Assembly (NCBI RefSeq): GCF_001949145.1
Contig: NW_019091391.1
Location: forward strand, 409,352-473,351
Direction of reading: 5' to 3'
DNA length: 64,000 nt
DNA from: Acanthaster planci
Taxonomy: Eukaryota; Echinodermata; Asteroidea; Valvatida; Acanthasteridae
Position 1 is the stretch's first letter; each line of letters starts with the position of its first letter. Both the position numbers and the translations under genes were made by a program. The notes under the pieces were generated by a model. The model saw only the letters and a program-made list of their open reading frames with translations. It did not search any database and was not told the DNA's origin. This document shows positions 57,427 to 64,000 of this stretch, in pieces.

Positions 57427-59226
57427 GTAAGATTGTTTCCTCGTACCCAACGTTCCATGTAAGAGCAATGGTCATGACTAAATTTGTTTGGCTTTCATTG
57501 GACAGTATTTAAGCTTGCGGTCCTTCATTGGGGCTCTAGTCTCTCATTTACCCTTATTTTCCTTTCTTACCAGTGGCCTTCTTGTATCTCGTCCCTGGCT
57601 TGTGCGTGTGTGTTATATTTTGTATTTGTTTTAAGTTTTACATGTGTAGTTGTACTTTGGTTTTTTTTAATGTAATTTAATGTATCTTTTAGTATTTATA
57701 TGAAGTGAAGCAACGCGTGTCGGTTCGGGGTAATTGAGCCTGAGCCCACGTTGGGTGAGGTGCGATCCTCTGGTACGCAAGACCCGGTCTCAGAAACAGA
57801 CACAAGCTTTAATTGTTTTGAGGATACGATCTCTTTAATTCGTCAAGAAAAGCCCCAGCAAAGAAAAATCCCAGCAGGAAAAATCCCGAACAGAAATGTT
57901 TTTAAAAACACAATTTATCACAATCGATATAATTGTCACAAAATAAAATGTAAGTATTAAAATATAACTTCAATGGGTGACAATGTACATGTACATGTAC
58001 AGTACATGTAGGTTCATGGAACTCACCCAGCACCTTGTCTTCACAAGACTAGTGGAAGGTAACATGTATATGTTCTCTCTGTAATGCACCATTACAATTA
58101 CCCAAGATGACAACATGTAATTTAGTGAAAATATCAAATGAATACAAAAAACTACCAGCCCATGAGTTCATTTAAATGCCAGTATATTTGCAGAGGTGTG
58201 CACAATCATGGTAACAGTGAAAGGTTTTACGCTCCTTCACGATAGGCAGTAAATTCTGATACATACGCGATGCGTTCCAAGATCGACCGCGAGCAACCCG
58301 GTCAGAGGTCACGGAAAGTTACGAATTACCCGCAGCGTACAAGTACACTGTGTGGTGTCACTGCATGCGCGCGTGAGCGATATACAAATGTACAAGTACA
58401 CACTACACAAGAAACACGTGGATAACTGAAGGAGTCATGAGCAACTTAAGGCAAAGAAAAGCTCCCCGGTTTCATATGAAAATAATTATGAAATGATTAT
58501 AAAAGGAATACTAACTTACTTAACACTCCTTGAAAACAAGGATGAGCCAACGCACGGCAGAATAACTTCCCTCTGACAAGGCTAAAATCAAACAAAAATG
58601 TGCAGAACTGTGGCTGACTGGCGCTCGCGCGTCCATGCCTTCCAAAATTAGGAGCGAGAGAGACGGCGCGTGCGCGTCTAAAGATGCTAATAAATATTCA
58701 TGATCCTACATTATTAAAAAATCCCTGCGATTGGCGGGCAACGCTGTTGGTAATTTAAATAAATAAAGAAAGAAAATGGAAATCCAACCTAGATTGTATT
58801 TTCTCTCACTGTACGTCCTCTCCCCTTCAACAGTGTTGAAGTGAAGACCATCAAAAGACCAGACCCAAGACCATGCACGAGACCAGTCACAGCCGAGAGA
58901 TCAATGACAAAAGAATGCTTTTGTTGCAGTGCATTTGAATAGCTTGTAGCTTGAATGCAGACTGGAGGTGACTGGAGGTCTTGTGTTGGTCTTGTGCCAA
59001 CGCGTTGCAAACTCTTGGAGGCGCACTATTGTAATTCGTCCGTATTCCACTTGATATTTTTACATTCTTTTCATGCCGTTTTACCTATTTATAATATTCT
59101 TTGTTTCAAGTTATCTTTTTGTAACTATTCAGTTTTGAAATTCTCAGGGAAACCGACCAGATAGATGTTGCAGTTTCAAACCCACATTTCTAGGTATAGG
59201 TAATGACGTTGTATGTCCAACAGGGA
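57427..59226. other. Spacer between pseudogene and gene E
   Basis: No gene recognised. It has a palindromic ACATGT microsatellite at about 57984-58011 and a half copy of foldback family 1 at 58997-59045 (CCAACGCGTTGCAAACTC, GGCGCACTATTGTAATTCG). The flank blocks and CTCF-like site of the other units are absent. Confidence 0.45.
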
Positions 59227-59450
59227 ATCCACAACAAAGGGGAACATGCTTATAATTATTGTCAGGTGTGACGAAAAAGTTTCACCCAAGAGACGCACTC
59301 AGCACAGCAGAACCTTTCACCCACTCGGGTAGTATTTTTTTGTGCATACAGTCTCTTGCCATAAACTTTGCGATAAGAAGATAAACTGCCGGCTTTTCGT
59401 CTGAAGTATGTGAATGGTGTAAACATAGAGCTGGGAACATGGTATAAATA
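59227..59450 (+). promoter_or_regulatory. Gene E promoter (diverged conserved box plus TATA)
   Basis: The box (59227-59321) is diverged from that of A to D but keeps GGAACATGCTTA, CAGGTGTGACGAAAAAG, TTTCACCCAAGAGAC and AACCTTTCACCC. The TATA box is TATAAATA at 59443-59450. The TCTGACGTGTGTGG element of A to D is replaced by TCTGAAGTATGTG, losing the ACGTG core, so E may respond to different signals. Confidence 0.6.
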
Positions 59451-59510
59451 AGCGGGCCAATTGCACAGTCCCAGCACTCCCCATACAGACTCGCACTGCT
59501 GAAGTTAAAT

Positions 59511-62500
59511 ATGGCTAATCAAAATTCTGCCCTGAGTTTCCTCTCCTTTGCCCGTACCGCGCTCAATCTCCAATCTGCAGCCATCTTCCTGTTGATTTTC
59601 GTCGTGGTCTTCAAGCTATTCCGACGTCCAAAGAACCTTCCCCCGGGGCCCTGGCGGTGGCCTTTCCTCGGGAACTTCGTGGCACTGACTCGGTCAGGGA
59701 AACACATCCACGAGGTGTTGGCGGAGTGGGCCCAGCAGTATGGAAGCGTCACGTCGGTCGGTCTGCGTCCGGCAGGGGATCCTGCCATTGTCGTGAGCGA
59801 CAGTAGCATCGCCAAGGAGTTGCTGTCAAAACAGGGGGAGCACCACGTTGAGAGGTCCTGGACTCCGCTTACGTCAAAAATTGAAGACATACAAGGTAGG
59901 GACTTAACGAGGACAAGGCTTGGCCTAGACTTAATACCAAGTACTAGTGAGACGGGGGCCGAATTTTATTTGGCTGAGGGAAGGAGTGTAAAAAGGCGAA
60001 GGCTTGTTTTCCTGAGCCCCCATTTCTGAAGAAGATGGGCACCAGTGAACACGTAAAGTGTCGTCACATCTTGATGCCCTAATATTTCATTTTCTGAAGG
60101 AGGTTTCAAATTCACCAATTATCAATTTTTTTCTTTCAAAACAGGAAGCTTTGCGTGGAACAAGGGCGAGATTGCAAAAGAAGTCAGGCGTTTTGATCAC
60201 GCAAAAAGGCTTTGAATTTACACATTTTAATTGTAGCTGACTCATTTTGTTTTCGAAACAGGGAGCTTTTTATGGAGCAAGGGCGAGACTGCCAAAGAAT
60301 CGAGGCGTTTCGGCCTCGGCGCCTTTCGAAAAATGGGAGTCGGCAAGAAAAGTCTGGAGCACAGAATCAACGAAGAGGCTCGATACCTTGTCGAACGTAT
60401 CGAGGCCGAAAAGAATCGGCCCTTTGATCCGAACCTCCTTATCCACAAAGCCGTGTCCAACATCATCTGCTCCATAAGTTTTGGGTCCCGCTTCGATTAC
60501 GATGACCCCAAATTCAAGAAGTTACTGGACAGTATGCGAGTTGTTTTTGAGAACGATGGACTGTCTTCATGGGGAAGGACGTTTCCCTTTCTCTACCACA
60601 CTCCTTTTTTGGCAAAATTGAGAGAATGTGTCAGATTTGTCAAAGAATATATCCAAACTGTAGTTCAGGTAAGTACTTATCATCTGATATGCACCTCAAC
60701 AACAGGTTATTTTTATAAGGGGGGCAACATACAGTAAGAGTTCCCCTTAACCTGTTTAGAATTTCTGATGAATTGCTGAGACTAAATTGCAGGACTTTTA
60801 AAATGCTTCTAGAGGAAAAAGGAAAATCATACAATACTACGTGTATATATTTCCCTCGAATCTGATACTGGATCTCTCTACTTCTGGTGATAAGGTTTCC
60901 CTTACATCCAACTGGAAACTGAGGCGTTTAAAAACGAAATGATTTATCTCATCAAATCGATTCAGGATCATCAAGACTCCTATGACGAGAATGATTTCCG
61001 GGATATCATTGACATACTTATCGATGACATCAAAGGAAAAGAGCAGATCGGATCTAGGGTGGGCACGGGGCCTGCTCCGACCATCACCCACCAACACATC
61101 TGGCGGGGTATCATGGACTTGTTTGGCGCTGGTACGGACACAACTTCAAATACCTTGCTGTGGCTGATATCCATCGTCCTCAAGTACCCCGAAGTACAAG
61201 AGAAGGTAAAGTACACGTACTGTGTAACATTCGTACAGATATTTAACATGTAACCAATATATTTTGCCCCTTTTTGTGATATAAATTTTATCATTACTTG
61301 TGTCTTGCAGAGTCGTAATGTAGGGCAGTCGGTATATACATGTTCACAGTTCAAAGTTTACATACAAAGTCGCCGATTCATTATGTACGTTGTTTGGGTG
61401 CGTTGGGTACACGATACGTTCATGCGTTTCGCTTTCACGGACACAACATCAACTCCATTTAAAAAAATACGTGTGCGTTGTGTTTGCCGCGGGAGCGATT
61501 CTGAGGGATACTCAACGCTTGCCGCAAGTGTTGACGTGCACGGTGGAAAGGCACCGTATCGTAGTGCTCTCAGAGCAGTATTGTTTGGACCAAAACAATA
61601 GGCTCTCCTACAATGTCGAAAAAAACCTCAAGTTCTTTACAAATTCCTTTAGGCTAGAGAATTAGTTTGCAAAAGATTATCATTTCTGAAAATTTGAGCG
61701 ATCAGTTTGTATGAATTATATCAAAATGAAGGAAGGATTTATCCCAGTAATGTCGCTCTGTGTGAGTTTTGCATACTGTTCCAATATGCGGCAAACACAC
61801 CTGTACGGCGGGATTCAAACTTGGGTCTCTTGTTCTATAGGAAAGTACGGTAACTGATATAAAAGCATAAAGTTATAATGGCTTGGCCTCATTACCCAAT
61901 CAATAACTGTGACATGCAGATCCAGCAAGAGATTAATGAAGTGGTGGGAAGTGACCGTCAGCCATCTTGCGAGGACCGCCCCAGCATGCCCTACACCAAC
62001 GCGGTCATCAGTGAAGTCCAGCGCGTACGTCCCGTGGCACCCTTTACTTTGCCGTACGCGACAACACAAGAGTTTCAGCTGAAAGGACACACTATTCCCA
62101 AGGGAATAAGTAAGATTGTTAACTTATGTCCGTTGTTATATGTACCTATTGTTATATTATAGTCACGATTAAACTCTGGGAGATTAACAATAAGTACATA
62201 CAAGCCACCAAATCCCATTCTATAGTTAACACTGATCAAATAAACTAAAATTGATGACTGATTATTGAATTCTAATAGAAGTGATTATAAATCTGTGGGC
62301 GATGATGAACGACCCCAAGGTTTGGGATCGACCAGAGGAGTTCAATCCTGGACGTTTCCTGAGCAAAGACGGCAAGAAAATGATTCAGCACGAAGCCTTC
62401 ATACCATTCTCAACAGGTACGCTAAAACTTTTGTCCCCTCCAAATATGCATTAGTTTCATTTGACACTGCCATTGTAGACGGTAAGTCTACAACCCCCCC

Positions 62501-63611
62501 CCCACCCCGGAAACTGTCCAGGTCCCTCATAAAATTATACCTCGATATCAGGTGATAGAATTATCTAGGTATCATTTAAGTGTCCCCCAGCGTGGTGAAT
62601 CTGCCCCCTTTCAAATTATAAACCACTCAGGTAATTTTGCCCCCTCATTCTGTCAAGCAGAAAACATTTTCGTGTTAGTTTGATGAATTCAGTCCGTATA
62701 TAACACATTTAGTTGTTTTTTAAACCAAATGTACAAATTTACCATTGGACAGGAGGTTGACAGATTCACCCAGGTGAATGTGTCCCCCAGACACTTATAC
62801 CGGGGAGCAATTATCTGGTAAAAGTGTAAATAATGGGAATTGAATTAGGAACTGCACAAAGAATTTCATTCTACAGTCTAAATATAGAAAAGCAGCCTTT
62901 TAAAGTTAAACAGTTGGTGGTGCTCTCCACTGTGACTTGCCAGAACTGCAGAGCTGCGCGAATAGAGGGGGTAGCGCCAACTTCAGTCTTCGGAACCAAA
63001 CCGGCTTTTCTTTATGTTTGCAGTACAGCGTGCAGCTATGTTGTGCTTGTGGTCCACAATGCTTGACGCGTAATCCACCATTTTGGTTCCAACAATGGAG
63101 CCACTCATGTCGTAATTATCTTTTTAAACATAGCTCCACAAGTCCTTGTTCGCTCGCCACTGACCACCCTAATAAGTTTTAAGGCGATCGGAAACTTCAG
63201 GGCAAATGTATTTTTGTTAAGCACTCACTCATGCAACAACGCTGTGCATCGGAAATACATACATGTACATTGGACAGCGAATAACCCACAATTTACTGCG
63301 CCTCAGCTGTGAGGGCGCATTTCCTCTACAAAAATTGCAAAGTGCATTTCCCTCCCCAGCGCCCGAGCGAAGCTACTGTGTTGATTTCCCGAACAGACAT
63401 GTTTCTTTTCGGATTCCCTTCGCTTTAACCAGGTCGTCGGAGTTGTCTGGGTGAAGGGCTGGCCAAGACGGAACTGTTCCTCTTCGCTACTAACCTCTTC
63501 CAGCGGTTCACATTTAAGCCACCGCCGGGGGCGTCTAAACCAGAACTGAAGGGAATCCTAAACCTCACCTTTGTTCCAGAGTCGTTTACAGTACGAGCAG
63601 TTAAGCGTTAG
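59511..63611 (+). CDS. P450 gene E, diverged CYP2-clan monooxygenase
   Basis: There are six exons: 59511-59895, 60262-60668, 60966-61205, 61920-62109, 62279-62416 and 63433-63611. They join in frame to 512 residues. Hallmarks are the anchor, N-L-P-P-G-P, G-A-G-T-D-T-T (318-324), E-V-Q-R (376-379), [10 protein letters not shown] and F-S-T-G-R-R-S-C-L-G with haem ligand Cys458. It is the most diverged copy, for example [10 protein letters not shown] in place of S-K-M-G-I-E-I-L-G in exon 2, one extra codon there, and G-I-K at the exon 4-5 junction where the others have G-I-G. Its intron 1 is short and carries a broken duplicate of exon 2. Residue changes in likely substrate recognition regions suggest a different substrate; this is inference. 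Confidence 0.94.
60145..60217 (+). pseudogene. Vestigial duplicate of exon 2 in gene E intron 1
   Basis: After a proper TTTCAAAACAG acceptor, the frame reads [16 protein letters not shown], matching the start of exon 2, then loses similarity and meets TGA (60215-60217). The true exon 2 follows at 60262 after a second acceptor (TTTCGAAACAG). There is no donor in this piece, so including it would truncate the protein. Confidence 0.8.
61206..61919. other. Gene E intron 3, unrelated to sister introns
   Basis: The 130 bases before exon 4 that are nearly identical in A to D are not conserved here. The intron has unexplained GC-richer sequence at 61400-61600 with open frames that overlap in two phases; no family recognised. 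Confidence 0.35.
62417..63432. other. Gene E intron 5
   Basis: This 1.0-kb intron contains C-rich runs (62493-62518) and a weak inverted pair around AAGTGTCCCCCAG (62577) and GTGTCCCCCAGACAC (62780), possibly an old foldback element. No gene. Confidence 0.35.
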
Positions 63612-64000
63612 ATTTTATAAACGGCTTTAACAGAGGTTGATCAGCGTCTTTTTGAATGGCAGAATTGGACAATTGTACTACCTCGTTAAAGTATATTTCA
63701 ATTCAGACGCACGTCTTGTTAGTTGAATTGGGTAACCCTCATAGGCATGAGAAGACAGGAAAAGGGATGACGAGCAATCGTTGTAGATGACCTCATTTTT
63801 AAGTGTCAATGTAATGCAACCAGTTTAAATGTATTCGGTTTAAGCTTTCCGGGTAACAAGATAAAGTTTCTGAAGAATGATGCATGATTGCATGGCTATC
63901 GGTGTTAATTTTCTCTTGAACTTGAATCTACTGGATGTCGTTTAACTATTGTCATAGTTGTAGCTATAATCGTAGTTCTATTTGCAAAAGAGTGAAAAAC
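63612..64000. other. Gene E 3' flank to window end
   Basis: No gene is seen. There is no AATAAA in the first 250 bases; ATAAAG at about 63860 is the nearest weak polyadenylation-like word. The array may or may not continue to the right. Confidence 0.35.

Overview
The window is 64 kb of animal nuclear DNA: AT-leaning, with spliced genes, long introns, a sequencing gap and many small foldback transposons. The proteins are metazoan (RACK1, erlin, CYP2-clan P450s). Short runs of the acatgtacatgta type and the style of the genes fit an invertebrate deuterostome (echinoderm, hemichordate or lancelet). I cannot fix the species from sequence alone.

Layout. 1-3.8 kb: no gene recognised; it holds a Harbinger-type MITE and a 59-bp palindrome. 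3.8-9.2 kb, + strand: RACK1, seven coding exons encoding 317 residues, with a possible 5' TOP start. Two paralogous H/ACA snoRNA genes sit in its introns 1 and 4. 9.2-15.4 kb: spacer with foldback elements and a 515-base gap. 15.4-22.3 kb, - strand: an erlin (SPFH/prohibitin family, ER membrane), eleven exons encoding 346 residues, convergent with RACK1. 23.7-63.6 kb, + strand: a tandem array of CYP2-clan cytochrome P450 genes, here called A to E. It also contains one orphan exon (23.8 kb) and one gutted pseudogene (56.0-57.4 kb).

The five P450 genes look intact. Each has six coding exons with the same intron phases (1,0,0,1,1) and encodes 508-512 residues, with an N-terminal anchor, PPGP hinge, A/G-G-T-D/E-T-T I helix, ExxR and the FSTGRRSCLG haem loop. 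A to D are close relatives in 7-9 kb repeat units whose flanks are duplicated too. E and the pseudogene form a second subgroup. Each gene has a TATA box about 45-70 bp before the ATG and, upstream of it, a conserved box of about 95 bp. A to D also have, roughly 500 bp upstream, a 15-bp sequence that fits the CTCF consensus; all six occurrences in the window point the same way.

The most interesting points are the twin snoRNAs in RACK1, the CTCF-like motif repeated through the P450 array, the multiplied promoter box, two tracts identical between paralogues (gene conversion or very recent copying), and several transposon insertions whose empty sites can be read in sister genes.
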